From NCBI GenBank assembly GCA_944390905.1, contig CALXRR010000005.1, positions 1 through 54,511 on the forward strand: DNA of 54,511 bases, in the 5' to 3' direction. The stretch's first letter is position 1, and each line of letters starts with the position of its first letter. The notes below the pieces were generated by a model. That model made no database searches. It saw only the letters and a program-made list of their open reading frames with translations, and was not told where the DNA came from. Below are positions 6,771 to 15,278 of this stretch, one piece after another. The stretch comes from an uncultured Alphaproteobacteria bacterium. GTDB taxonomy: Bacteria > Pseudomonadota > Alphaproteobacteria > RF32 > CAG-239. Position numbers and translations under genes: made by a program.

Positions 6771-7065
6771 ATTTTTAACTCCTATAGTTAATGTTTGAAA
6801 CAAAAAAAGAGCCATGACTTTCATGACTCTTTCGGTTAAAAAAAAATAATGAGAGCGGTGTGTTTGCACTTCGGCTCTCATTATACCCAAATTTATATCA
6901 AATCTTATGAAAAATGTCCCCTACTTTTTTGTCCCGACACATGACTTTTTTGTCCCGACACATTTTTGCTAAGTTCCTGATTTTATGCGAAATATTTTTT
7001 TGTAACTCTGTTTTTTAGCTTTTAGGGGCTTAGGGGCGAGGTTATTTCGCGCCGAGTTATTCACA
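6741..7065 (-). repeat. Effector leader repeat, copy B
   Basis: This copy matches 1-352 over nearly its whole length. It contains the first codons and ribosome-binding site of the effector, the hairpin at 6802-6832, the TATAAT at 6880-6885 (minus strand), two TGTCCCGACA palindromes (6930-6939 and 6951-6960) and ends at TTATTCACA (7057-7065). Past that point the sequence becomes ordinary chromosome. It fills the gap between the effector and the gene at 7109-8176; I see nothing else there. Confidence 0.8.
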
Positions 7066-7108
7066 GGTGGGATGTTGTTTGGGCGGTAATCAGCGGAGAC
7101 ATCGGCAA

Positions 7109-8176
7109 TTAAAAATATTTAAGCAAGAGGTATATCAGCAACGCCAATCCCCAGACTACCACTAATGAGCTGTTGGCAAAGCGTTTGTCACGGCTATAAT
7201 TTTTGGGTTTGAGCAGATAGGAAACTTCAGTGGCTGAGGGAAGCTCCAGCGGTGATGGCAAAATTTGACCGTACTCTGTTTGTTGCATTGCGGCGCGGTA
7301 GTCTGCCGTAATATCGGGGGCGCTGTGTTCCTCATAGTGTTGAGAAAGTTCTGCGGAATAAACCTGATTAAGCTTAATCTGCGGGCAGGTTTGAGCCAGA
7401 TGTGCCAAGGCTTGTGTCAGGCGGTATTGCGCATAATTGCGCGGAGCTTCATGATACAATAAAAAGCGCACGGCATAATTCTTGAGGCGGGCGGTGATTT
7501 TATGCATAAGGCTAAAATGGTGAAACATTACATTATCTTTTTGTTGGGCGATGTCTTGCCAATTTGATACCAGAATCGACTTTTGAAAAAACAATTCACC
7601 CCAAAGTTTTGCCAAATTAAGCTGACCCTTAGAATCGGGAATGACTACGAAATCTGTCTCGGAGGGAAAAGTTTCTGCCAGTTTTTCTTTATCACAGAGG
7701 CTCCAGTCAATCTCGCTGTGTAGGACATGGGGGAGATGTTTGGCGGCGTCATAGACTGCCTCTATCTCTGAGGCATAGAGGCGCTTATCCAGCAAAATAT
7801 CGCTCCGCTGCACAAAAGACCGGTATGCACCCTGATATGACGAATCCGCTTTGACCCAATATTGAAAAATACGCCGAAGTTCTTCCCTTTGCTTATAAAG
7901 CATCGCACTGTTGGGTGATGAGCTAAAAATGACTTCCGGCGCAGAATGTTTCCACCCCAGCTCACATACAAAAAGTTTGAATATAGAATCTGCCGTGCCT
8001 GACATAAATGCAGACAGGGCTTTATCCGGAGGCAAAGTCGCGGCTCCTTTATATAGGGGCAAAAATATTGAGGCAAACCTAAATGGTGAATCTTCCAGCA
8101 AGAATCCAAGCCCGCTGCGCGCCAGAGCTTTTTCAACTTTGATGATTTTCGGGTATTGTAAAATCAGATTATTCAT
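7109..8176 (-). CDS. Conserved-looking protein with C-terminal membrane anchor, unknown function
   Basis: The 355-residue product is soluble-looking except for a single hydrophobic segment at about residues 335-353 followed by two or three residues (KYF), so it is probably tail-anchored. There is no signal peptide and I recognise no domain. It is divergent from mutM, with 32 bp between the starts, and lies between the accessory island and the conserved mutM-dnaA block. The ribosome-binding site is weak (AGAG). Confidence 0.65.
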   Translation of the reverse strand: MNNLILQYPKIIKVEKALARSGLGFLLEDSPFRFASIFLPLYKGAATLPPDKALSAFMSGTADSIFKLFVCELGWKHSAPEVIFSSSPNSAMLYKQREELRRIFQYWVKADSSYQGAYRSFVQRSDILLDKRLYASEIEAVYDAAKHLPHVLHSEIDWSLCDKEKLAETFPSETDFVVIPDSKGQLNLAKLWGELFFQKSILVSNWQDIAQQKDNVMFHHFSLMHKITARLKNYAVRFLLYHEAPRNYAQYRLTQALAHLAQTCPQIKLNQVYSAELSQHYEEHSAPDITADYRAAMQQTEYGQILPSPLELPSATEVSYLLKPKNYSRDKRFANSSLVVVWGLALLIYLLLKYF

Positions 8177-8208
8177 TTATACTCTTTGAGGTTAGGAGGG
8201 TTGATATA

Positions 8209-9048
8209 ATGCCGGAATTGCCTGAAGTTGAAACCATAAAAAATGCCATACAAAAGGCTATCGGTTATGCTAATATAACAGATGTTATTATAAAGCAAAA
8301 CCGCTTTCGTGAAGTTATGCCCGACGACTTTAGAGAAAAGGTTGTCGGAACCAATATCATCAGATATCAGCGGATTGCCAAATATGTGGTGATACATTTG
8401 AGCAACGGATATGCAATTATCTGGCATTTGGGCATGAGCGGGAGAATCAAAATCTGTGATAAAATGCCCGAACAACTCGAAAAACATGACCATGTTATTA
8501 TTAAAACATCTGCCGGAATCCTGATTTATCATGATGCAAGGCGGTTTGGGCTGCTAACCTGTTGGCCTTCTGACAAACTGAAAGAATGCAAGTGTTTGTC
8601 GCATTCGGGAATCGACCCTATAAACGATGGCTTGGACGGAGAGTTCCTCCGGCAAAAGTTCAGCAACAAAAAAATCCCGATTAAAGTAGCGTTGCTCGAC
8701 CAAGCAATAGTCGCTGGAATCGGCAATATTTATGCCTCGGAGGCTCTGTTTGAGGCGGGGATTTCACCTTTGCGGGAAGCTTCTTCGCTATCGGCGAAAG
8801 AATATTCTAAGCTGGCTGAGGCGGTGATTGCCACCTTAAAAAAAGCCATTAATGCCGGAGGCTCAACATTGCGAGATTATCGAAAACCTGACGGCAGTGA
8901 GGGATATTTTCAGCATTTGCACTGCGTTTATAACAAAACCGGTCAGCAATGTCCTAATTGTACTTGCAATATCAGCCAAACCGGTGGTATAAAAAAAATT
9001 GTGCAGGCCGGAAGGTCAACCTTTTATTGTCCGACAAAACAAAAGTGA
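8209..9048 (+). CDS. mutM: Formamidopyrimidine-DNA glycosylase
   Basis: The product (279 residues, normal length) removes oxidised purines such as 8-oxoguanine in base-excision repair. The N-terminal MPELPEVET gives the catalytic Pro and Glu residues after Met removal, the helix-two-turn-helix follows (AIVAGIGNIYASEALF, about residues 165-180), and a C-terminal zinc finger region closes the protein. GGAGGG lies ahead of the ATG at 8209. One feature is unusual: the zinc finger has CPNC as its first pair but ends in FYCPTKQK, so the fourth Cys of the usual CxxC is replaced by Lys. The gene order mutM - crotonase - rpsT - dnaA is common in Alphaproteobacteria. Confidence 0.95.
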   Translation: MPELPEVETIKNAIQKAIGYANITDVIIKQNRFREVMPDDFREKVVGTNIIRYQRIAKYVVIHLSNGYAIIWHLGMSGRIKICDKMPEQLEKHDHVIIKTSAGILIYHDARRFGLLTCWPSDKLKECKCLSHSGIDPINDGLDGEFLRQKFSNKKIPIKVALLDQAIVAGIGNIYASEALFEAGISPLREASSLSAKEYSKLAEAVIATLKKAINAGGSTLRDYRKPDGSEGYFQHLHCVYNKTGQQCPNCTCNISQTGGIKKIVQAGRSTFYCPTKQK

Positions 9049-9053
9049 AAAAT

Positions 9054-9434
9054 ATGATGCGTGTATTTTATAAAACAATTTTTATCATTCCTTTACTGGC
9101 CTTGTGGCTCGCGGTTAATACAGTTCAAGCGGCTCAATTTATTGAAGGTTTTGAAGACATACCTATTCCGGATGAGATGTCACAGATGTCTGCCGATAAT
9201 GTGTCTTTCGGGAATGAAGAGGCTCGTTTTGTGGAGGCTTATTTGCAGAGCGATAAAGCATCTTTTGCTGAGGTAGAATCGTTTTATATGTCAACCCTGC
9301 CTCAACTTGGCTGGGCTTTTAACGGAAAGCAAAAAGACGTATTGCATTTTTATCGTGACGGAGAGAATCTGGATATTGCTCTGGAAGGTCGTAAGCCTTT
9401 AATTGTACGTATAACCATTAAAAGTCGGGATTAA
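9054..9434 (+). CDS. Small exported protein of unknown function
   Basis: The product is about 126 residues with a signal peptide ending near VQAA. The mature part has GFEDIPIPDEMSQM and a compact alpha/beta domain (ESFYMSTLPQLGWAF, then DVLHFYRDGENLDIAL). This pattern resembles small periplasmic proteins found beside mutM or the crotonase in other Alphaproteobacteria, but I cannot name the family with confidence. Two adjacent ATG codons (9054 and 9057) lie 5-8 bases after the mutM stop, so the genes are probably co-transcribed with mutM and the following crotonase. Confidence 0.75.
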   Translation: MMRVFYKTIFIIPLLALWLAVNTVQAAQFIEGFEDIPIPDEMSQMSADNVSFGNEEARFVEAYLQSDKASFAEVESFYMSTLPQLGWAFNGKQKDVLHFYRDGENLDIALEGRKPLIVRITIKSRD

Positions 9435-9439
9435 GCAAT

Positions 9440-10198
9440 ATGGAATATAAATTTATTCAGACCGAAGCTAAAGGCGAGTTTGCAATCGTTAACATCAACC
9501 CGACTCAGGGGTTTAATCTGCTAACCAAAGAAATGATGGCGGAGATTGTCGATGCTATTGAAAATTTTGACCATGATGATGCGGTCAAAGTAATCATTCT
9601 TAAAGGCAACGATAAATCATTTTGCTACGGAATCGATATGCAGGAGTTTAATCGCGAGGTAAATTCATTGCCCCAGTTGTGGGACGTGTATCGCGATTTG
9701 TTCGTAAGATTAAACCGAATCAAAAAACTGCTTATTGCCGAAGCTGCCGGTTATGCCATTGGATTTGGCGTCGAAATCATGCTTAATTGCGATATTGTGA
9801 TTGCGGCGGAGAGTTTATGTTTGGCTGTGCCGGAGGCCAGCTTGGGAATCATCCCCGGAATGGGATTAAGTAAAACTCTGGAAAAAGTTATCGGTAAAGG
9901 AAAAGCTATGGACATGATGCTCTGCGGGCGCGCCATGATTGCCGAAGAAGCTGAAAGCGTCGGTTTAGTTAGTCGAATCGTTCCGCTTAAAGAGCTGGCT
10001 CGCGAAACCGAAAAAACAGCTTCTAAAATTGCAGAGCTGCCACTGTCAACTATTATTGCAATTAAAGAAAATATATCTTCTTTAGCTAAGGCAGAGTACG
10101 AATCAGGAATCGATGAGACAGTGGAACGCAAGCGACTCCTCGCCGCAAGCCCTGAATTCCACGAGTATTTGAGCCTTTTGGGGCATGCAAACTCTTAG
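9440..10198 (+). CDS. Enoyl-CoA hydratase/isomerase family protein
   Basis: The 252-residue product is a crotonase-fold enzyme. The oxyanion-hole segments are visible as the SFCYGIDMQEF stretch (about residues 56-66) and the GYAIGFGVEIML stretch (about 103-114), followed by EASLGIIPGMG. Family members hydrate or isomerise acyl-CoA double bonds. In the second segment the usual GGG is GFG, and the catalytic Glu pattern near EASLGIIPG is kept in part, so the exact reaction cannot be given. It lies 5 bases after the small exported protein and upstream of rpsT. Confidence 0.85.
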   Translation: MEYKFIQTEAKGEFAIVNINPTQGFNLLTKEMMAEIVDAIENFDHDDAVKVIILKGNDKSFCYGIDMQEFNREVNSLPQLWDVYRDLFVRLNRIKKLLIAEAAGYAIGFGVEIMLNCDIVIAAESLCLAVPEASLGIIPGMGLSKTLEKVIGKGKAMDMMLCGRAMIAEEAESVGLVSRIVPLKELARETEKTASKIAELPLSTIIAIKENISSLAKAEYESGIDETVERKRLLAASPEFHEYLSLLGHANS

Positions 10199-10234
10199 AA
10201 TCCGGCTTAATTTAACCAAAATTTAAAAATTTTG

Positions 10235-10263
10235 TTGACTTTCTGCCCTTTAAGAGTTTATAA
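10235..10263 (+). promoter_or_regulatory. Likely rpsT promoter
   Basis: TTGACT (10235-10240) and TTATAA (10258-10263) are separated by 17 bases, a good sigma70 match. It lies about 50 bases upstream of the rpsT start. Confidence 0.65.
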
Positions 10264-10315
10264 AGCTAATCAGAATTTAAATTTGTTTTTAACATAAAAT
10301 TATAGGATTAAAGAT

Positions 10316-10582
10316 ATGGCCAACCATAAATCGGCAAAAACAAGAATTAACAGAAACAATAAAAGAAACGTTATTAATAGTGCTCGTAGAAGCAGAGTTC
10401 GCACTTTCGTTAAAAAGGCTTTGGAAGCTATCGCTGCCGGAAATAATGAAAATGCTGTTGCTGCTTGCAGAACCGCTGAAGCTGAATTGGCTCGCGCAGC
10501 TCAGAAAGGTGCCGTAGATAAGAGAAAAGCTTCTCGCATTGTTTCTCGTCTTTCTAAGAAAGTTAAAGCTATTCAAGCTTAA
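10316..10582 (+). CDS. rpsT: 30S ribosomal protein S20
   Basis: The 88-residue basic protein starts MANHKSAKTRI and carries the NKRNVINSARRSRVRTFVKKA motif region typical of S20, which binds 16S rRNA in the small subunit. Length is normal. AGGAT precedes the ATG. It is the last gene before the dnaA upstream gap, as in many Alphaproteobacteria. Confidence 0.97.
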   Translation: MANHKSAKTRINRNNKRNVINSARRSRVRTFVKKALEAIAAGNNENAVAACRTAEAELARAAQKGAVDKRKASRIVSRLSKKVKAIQA

Positions 10583-10610
10583 TTTCTTCTTCTGTTTTAT
10601 CTATTACAAG

Positions 10611-10647
10611 ACCAAGTCTCCCTTATTTTTAAGGGAACTTGGTTTTG
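10611..10647 (+). terminator. rpsT terminator
   Basis: ACCAAGT-CTCCCTT and AAGGGAACTTGGT form a 13 bp stem with one bulge, followed by TTTT and more T's. Confidence 0.8.
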
Positions 10648-10983
10648 CTGTTTTAGGACCGAATCCCCAAGGAATCCTAGCGACTCTAAAGAGACTCTGT
10701 GTCAAGAAATTTAATTTATATGTTCTTGAAAAGTTCTCTTGTAATTATTTTTTTTGATTATACTATTCATCTTGTTTTGATTATTTGATAGTTCAACAAC
10801 ACAAAAAAAAATAATCAATACGAAATGTATTATTTTAGAAAAATTATAAAAGCAGTTCTTTTACACAAATGAATTTAAAACTCAAAAGGGGAAAAGATTT
10901 GCTTATTTTTTATCAGAGGTGGTTGAAGGCATTAGGGGTGTCGATACCAAAGAAAATCTGGTAAAAATAAAAAGAGAAGAACT

Positions 10984-11278
10984 GAAAATATAATTCTTGT
11001 TCGAATAACGTGTCAGACAGAAAGAGCACTTTGTTTTGTAATAAGAATGATGCCATCTGGAGGGGTTGACCTGAACTCTGTGTGAGTAGGTTATTTTCTG
11101 AGGATGGTAGGTTATTTTCTGGAAATATAATTCTTGTTAAAATCATGAGTTAAGCAAAAGAGCGCTTGGTTTTGTAATAAGAATTACGCTGATTTAATAC
11201 GGATTGGGGAAAACTGCTTTGAACCTTGTCTGTATAGTGTTGGTGAGTTATTTTCTGAAGATGGGTAGATTATTTTCG
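10984..11278. repeat. Tandem duplication of about 137 bp upstream of dnaA
   Basis: Unit A (10984-11120) and unit B (11121-11278) share AAATATAATTCTTGTT, AAAGAGC.CTT.GTTTTG, TAATAAGAAT and two GT(A/G)(G/A)(G/A)TTATTTTC motifs at the same relative places. They are diverged copies with small insertions in B. Only unit B contains the likely dnaA promoter. Confidence 0.6.
11172..11200 (+). promoter_or_regulatory. Likely dnaA promoter
   Basis: TTGTAA (11172-11177) and TAATAC (11195-11200) are separated by 17 bases. The corresponding place in unit A has no -10. Transcripts would start about 11207 and carry a 120-base leader that includes the second TTATTTTC pair. Confidence 0.5.
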
Positions 11279-11326
11279 GTTCTAATTAACTGTATTTTTA
11301 TTTATGACTAAAAATGGGGAGTTAAA

Positions 11327-12769
11327 ATGGCTGAAGAAGCATTATTAGAGAGTTCAGTTCAAGACCAATGGGGACAAATTTGCGACCAGTTGAAAGTAGA
11401 GTTCGGCGATGTTGCATTTGACAGTTGGTTGAGGCCATTGACCTTAGGGTCGTTCAATGAAGGAACCATTAATATTTGTGTTCCGACCCGCTTTATGCGC
11501 AATTGGGTTTTAACCCATTATTCGGAGCAAATCCACCGAATTTGGGAGCGCAAGAATCCGCAGATTAAACAAGTGAACTTTATTGTTCAAGCAGTTCAAG
11601 ATGATAAAAAATCTGCGTTGGGACTCCATGATTCTTCGTGCCGTTCGCTTTTGAAAAAAATATCTTCCAGTCCGGCTCCTCAAAATATCTACCAGTCCGG
11701 AGCTGCAGCCGTAAACAGTGCCGAGTTTGTAAACGGAGAATCTTCTTTATCCGTACCTTTGAACCCTCAATATACTTTTGAGAATTTTGTGGTCGGCAAG
11801 ACTAATGAGTTTGCTTATGCGGCGGCTCGTAAAGTTGCCGAATCCAGAAATGTTTCGTTCAATCCGTTATTCTTATATTCAGGCGTTGGATTGGGCAAAA
11901 CCCACTTGATGCACGCTATTGCTTGGCACATCAAAAAACAAGACCCGACCCGCAATATTGTTTATTTATCTGCCGAAAAATTTATGTATAAGTTTGTGCG
12001 CGCTTTGCGCTACAAAGACACTGCCGCCTTCAAAGAGCAGTTCCGTTCGGTTGATGTGTTGATGGTAGATGACGTTCAATTTATGGGTGGTAAAGACACT
12101 ACTCAGGAAGAGTTCTTTTATACCTTTAATTCTTTGATTGAAGAAGGTCGCCAGATTATTATTTCGGCTGACAAATCTCCGTCTGATTTGGAAGGAATCG
12201 AGGCTCGTTTGAAATCTCGTCTTGGATGTGGTTTGGTAGCTGATATTCACCCGACCGACTTTGATTTGAGAATCGGAATTTTGAATAACAAGGCTAAGCA
12301 GTTGGGTGTTGACTTGCCGTTGCCGGTGGCTGAGTTCTTGGCTCAGAAGATAACCTCTAACATTCGTGAATTGGAAGGGGCTTTGCGCAGAGTTGTAGCT
12401 CATTCACAGTTGTTGTCTGATCATGAAATCACTTTGGACATGACCCAAGATGTGTTGAAGGATATGCTCCGCTCTTATGACAGACGTACTACTATTGATG
12501 AAATCCAGAAGAAGGTTGCAGAATACTTCAATATCTCAGTCAAAGAAATGCAGTCTTCACGCAGAGCTCGCACGGTGGCTCGTCCGCGCCAAGTTGCAAT
12601 GTATTTGGCTAAGCAGCTGACATCACGTTCTTTGCCGGAAATCGGACGCAAGTTTGACCGTGACCACACGACGGTTATGCACGCGGTTCGCAAAGTTGAA
12701 GAGTTGATTTTGGAAGATTCTTCAGTGGCAGAGAATGTTGACGCTTTAAGACGTCTGTTGGATGCCTAA
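11327..12769 (+). CDS. dnaA: Chromosomal replication initiator protein DnaA
   Basis: The 480-residue product has the usual four domains. Domain I (WGQICDQLKVEFGDVAFDSWLRPL) interacts with partners. The AAA+ domain has Walker A GVGLGKTH at about 185-192 and Walker B VLMVDDVQF at about 243-251. The C-terminal DNA-binding domain has the DnaA signature DRDHTTVMHAV at about 444-454. DnaA binds origin boxes and opens the duplex for replication. GGGGAG lies 6 bases ahead of the ATG. dnaN and recF follow in the same direction, with a terminator and 150 bp between dnaA and dnaN. Confidence 0.98.
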   Translation: MAEEALLESSVQDQWGQICDQLKVEFGDVAFDSWLRPLTLGSFNEGTINICVPTRFMRNWVLTHYSEQIHRIWERKNPQIKQVNFIVQAVQDDKKSALGLHDSSCRSLLKKISSSPAPQNIYQSGAAAVNSAEFVNGESSLSVPLNPQYTFENFVVGKTNEFAYAAARKVAESRNVSFNPLFLYSGVGLGKTHLMHAIAWHIKKQDPTRNIVYLSAEKFMYKFVRALRYKDTAAFKEQFRSVDVLMVDDVQFMGGKDTTQEEFFYTFNSLIEEGRQIIISADKSPSDLEGIEARLKSRLGCGLVADIHPTDFDLRIGILNNKAKQLGVDLPLPVAEFLAQKITSNIRELEGALRRVVAHSQLLSDHEITLDMTQDVLKDMLRSYDRRTTIDEIQKKVAEYFNISVKEMQSSRRARTVARPRQVAMYLAKQLTSRSLPEIGRKFDRDHTTVMHAVRKVEELILEDSSVAENVDALRRLLDA

Positions 12770-12801
12770 ATATTCCCTAAATGGTTATAAGTAAAAATCA
12801 G

Positions 12802-12831
12802 AGGCTTCTGCACCATGCAGAAGCCTTTTTT
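12802..12831 (+). terminator. dnaA terminator
   Basis: AGGCTTCTGCA and TGCAGAAGCCT form a perfect 11 bp stem with a 3-base loop, followed by TTTTT. Confidence 0.85.
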
Positions 12832-12928
12832 GATGCAAAAAATTGTTGACGACTCTTCCTTTTTACTTCTGCTTTTAAGCTGGTGTGATATTATTAGTAA
12901 TAAAAAAATATGAATAGGATAGATGAAA

Positions 12929-14047
12929 ATGAAATTTACGATTGAACGTGCTAGTTTACTCAAGACTCTGAGCCATGTGCAGAGCATTGTAGAAAAACGC
13001 AACACTATTCCGGTGTTGTCAAATGTTAAAATTGAGGCGATGGAAGACGGCATTAGCTTTAAGGCTACCGACATGGATACGGAGATTACCGAAATTGTTG
13101 ATGCCAAAACATCTGAAACAGGGGCAACTACGGCTCCGGCTCATATGTTGTATGACATTGTGCGCAAGCTCTCTGACGGCTCAGATGTGGAAATTACTTT
13201 TCCTGATGAAAAAGGGCAATTGACCATTGCTTCAGGCCGGTCTAAATTTGCGTTGTCAACCATCGGGGTTGAGGACTTTCCGGTTATTTCCGGTGACAAG
13301 CTGCCGATTAACTTTACGATGTCTAAGGAAGAGTTGAAAGACGTTATTGACCGCACCAAATTTGCGGTATCAACCGAAGAGACACGCTATTATTTGAATG
13401 GTATTTATGTACATGCCAAAAACGAAGGCGAGACTAAAGTTTTGCGCGTGGTTGCCACTGACGGACACCGTTTGGCTTGTGTAGAATCGCCATTGCCGCA
13501 GGGCGCCGAAAATATGGCCGGTGTGATTATTCCGCGCAAGACCGTGGGTGAGGCACGCAAGCTCTTAGATGACACTTCGGCTGAAAATATTGCCATCTCT
13601 TTGTCGGAAAACAAAATTCGTTTTACGATGGAAGATGTTACGCTGACTTCAAAGTTGATTGATGGTACTTATCCGGATTATGAGAGAGTTATTCCGACGG
13701 ATAATGATAAAGTTTTGGAGCTGGGGGTTAAACCTTTGGCGGAAGCCGTTGACCGTGTATCGGTTGTGGCAGAAAGGACGCGTGCGATTAAGGTTATTAC
13801 GGCTCCTAACCACATTACCATTACAACATCAAGTCCGGATTTGGGCAGCGCTCAAGAAGAAGTTGAAGCCAAATATGACAGCGAATCTTTGGAGATTGGT
13901 TATAACTTCCGTTATTTGTTGGATATTTTGAATGAGGTTAAGGGGGACACCGTTCGCATTAGTTTTGCTGATGGGTCTTCTCCGTCAGTAATTCATGATA
14001 CATCTGATGCCAGCGCTATTTATGTTTTGATGCCTATGAGAGTATAA
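12929..14047 (+). CDS. dnaN: DNA polymerase III beta sliding clamp
   Basis: The product of 372 residues has the three-domain clamp architecture: MKFTIERASLLKTLSHVQSI at the start, ATDMDTEI in domain 1, TDGHRLA in domain 2 and YVLMPMRV at the C-terminus. It rings DNA as a dimer and tethers polymerase III. I chose the ATG at 12929 because AGGA lies 9 bases upstream; the ATG at 12923 is only 3 bases away and would add two residues. recF begins 2 bases after its stop. Confidence 0.97.
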   Translation: MKFTIERASLLKTLSHVQSIVEKRNTIPVLSNVKIEAMEDGISFKATDMDTEITEIVDAKTSETGATTAPAHMLYDIVRKLSDGSDVEITFPDEKGQLTIASGRSKFALSTIGVEDFPVISGDKLPINFTMSKEELKDVIDRTKFAVSTEETRYYLNGIYVHAKNEGETKVLRVVATDGHRLACVESPLPQGAENMAGVIIPRKTVGEARKLLDDTSAENIAISLSENKIRFTMEDVTLTSKLIDGTYPDYERVIPTDNDKVLELGVKPLAEAVDRVSVVAERTRAIKVITAPNHITITTSSPDLGSAQEEVEAKYDSESLEIGYNFRYLLDILNEVKGDTVRISFADGSSPSVIHDTSDASAIYVLMPMRV

Positions 14048-14048
14048 C

Positions 14049-15263
14049 GTGGATAGTGCAGCTCTGGATTTGTCGGCTTTAAGCAGTGAAAAGTCAGGCG
14101 TTGTGCGTCTGACTTTAACTGATTTTAGAAACTATGCTCATTTGCGGATTAATACGCATTTGGGGCCGATAATTATTACCGGAGAGAACGGCACCGGAAA
14201 AACCAACATTTTGGAGGCATTGTCTTTTTTGACTCCGGGGAGGGGGCTGCGCGGCGCCAGATTGGCGGATATTAAGCGGATTGCTCCGGCTTTGGTGACT
14301 GATGAATATTTGCCGACGGAAATTACTAATGCGGCTTGGGCGGTGTCAGCCTTGGTTGTCAAAGGTGATGAAGAGATTGAAATCGGGACGGCGGTGGAGC
14401 GGAGCCTGCGAGAAAGCGCCGAAGAAGCTCGGAGCTTTGACAAGAGAATCGTCAAAATCGACGGGCAAAAAATCACCTCTCAGGCGGAGTTGGGGCGCTA
14501 TATTTCAGCGATATGGATTACGCCGCAGATGGACCGCTTGTTTAGGGGCGGGTCACAGCCGAGGCGGAGTTTTTTGGACAGGTTGGTTTATGCATTTGAT
14601 ATGGAGCATGCCAAGCGGACGGCTAATTTTGAGCATTTATACAAAGAATGGTATCAACTGCTCAAGGCCGGAAAGAGTGATAATCATTGGCTGACATCGT
14701 TGGAAGAAAATATGGCGGCCTTAGGAGTTGCGATTGCAGCGGCAAGGCGCGAGCAGATTGCCAAGCTGAATACTTTTATTGAGCATGAGCCGGACGATGT
14801 GTTTCCGAATGTGCGGTTGGAGCTGGAAGGGACGATTGAGAAAAAGCTGGACAAGCTCCCTGCGGTTGAGGTGGAAGATTTTTATATTTCTTTATTAAAA
14901 AAGCAGCGTCAGAATGTGATGTTTAATGACAATATTGACGGGGTCAATCGCACGGATTTTAAGGTATATTATCGGCGCAAGGGAATGCCGGCGGAGTTGT
15001 GCTCTACCGGTGAGCAGAAATCATTATTAATCAGCATTATTTTAGCGCAGACCAAATGCCAGACGCTGAACAAGGGGTTTGCTCCGATTTTGTTATTAGA
15101 TGAAGTGGTGGCTCATTTGGACGAGGTCAAGCGTGAAGCTTTGCTTGAAAAAATCCGCGAGCTGGGTTTGCAGGCATGGATAACATCGACTGACCCGAGT
15201 TTGTTTGCATCGCTTAAAGATGAGGCTTTGTTTTTGGAAGTGAAGAATAATCAGGTAAAGTGA
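14049..15263 (+). CDS. recF: DNA replication and repair protein RecF
   Basis: The 404-residue product is an SMC-like ATPase that helps load RecA at gaps. Walker A is GENGTGKTN at about residues 45-53, the signature is near STGEQKSLL (about 318-326) and Walker B is ILLLDEVVAHLD (about 346-357). The start is GTG, 2 bases after the dnaN stop, so translation is coupled. It is slightly longer than typical RecF, with an N-terminal extension of about 15 residues before VVRLTLTDFRNY; an internal start is possible. Confidence 0.95.
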   Translation: MDSAALDLSALSSEKSGVVRLTLTDFRNYAHLRINTHLGPIIITGENGTGKTNILEALSFLTPGRGLRGARLADIKRIAPALVTDEYLPTEITNAAWAVSALVVKGDEEIEIGTAVERSLRESAEEARSFDKRIVKIDGQKITSQAELGRYISAIWITPQMDRLFRGGSQPRRSFLDRLVYAFDMEHAKRTANFEHLYKEWYQLLKAGKSDNHWLTSLEENMAALGVAIAAARREQIAKLNTFIEHEPDDVFPNVRLELEGTIEKKLDKLPAVEVEDFYISLLKKQRQNVMFNDNIDGVNRTDFKVYYRRKGMPAELCSTGEQKSLLISIILAQTKCQTLNKGFAPILLLDEVVAHLDEVKREALLEKIRELGLQAWITSTDPSLFASLKDEALFLEVKNNQVK

Positions 15264-15278
15264 GTAAAGAGGTATTTG

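Larger units (their letters stand above)
10648..11326. promoter_or_regulatory. dnaA upstream region with GANTC cluster and tandem duplication, possible origin region
   Basis: No real gene lies here. Four GANTC sites fall within 37 bp (10661, 10672, 10682 and 10693). Two related units of about 137 bp follow, starting with AAATATAATTCTTGTT at 10986 and 11123. Each contains GTTTTGTAATAAGAAT and ends in a pair of TTATTTTC motifs (11091, 11112; 11248, 11270) spaced 21-22 bp. AT-rich sequence at 10730-10900 precedes them. Location between rpsT and dnaA fits either dnaA regulation or a replication origin. I see only one DnaA-box-like 9-mer (TTTTACACA at about 10859), so the origin call is tentative. 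Confidence 0.45.

Noticed and set aside
8909..9048. MutM pseudogene
   Set aside because: Only one zinc ligand is changed; length, catalytic start and helix-two-turn-helix are intact.
10648..11326. Firm call of oriC
   Set aside because: No cluster of TTATNCACA boxes; in many Alphaproteobacteria the origin is not beside dnaA. Left as possible.
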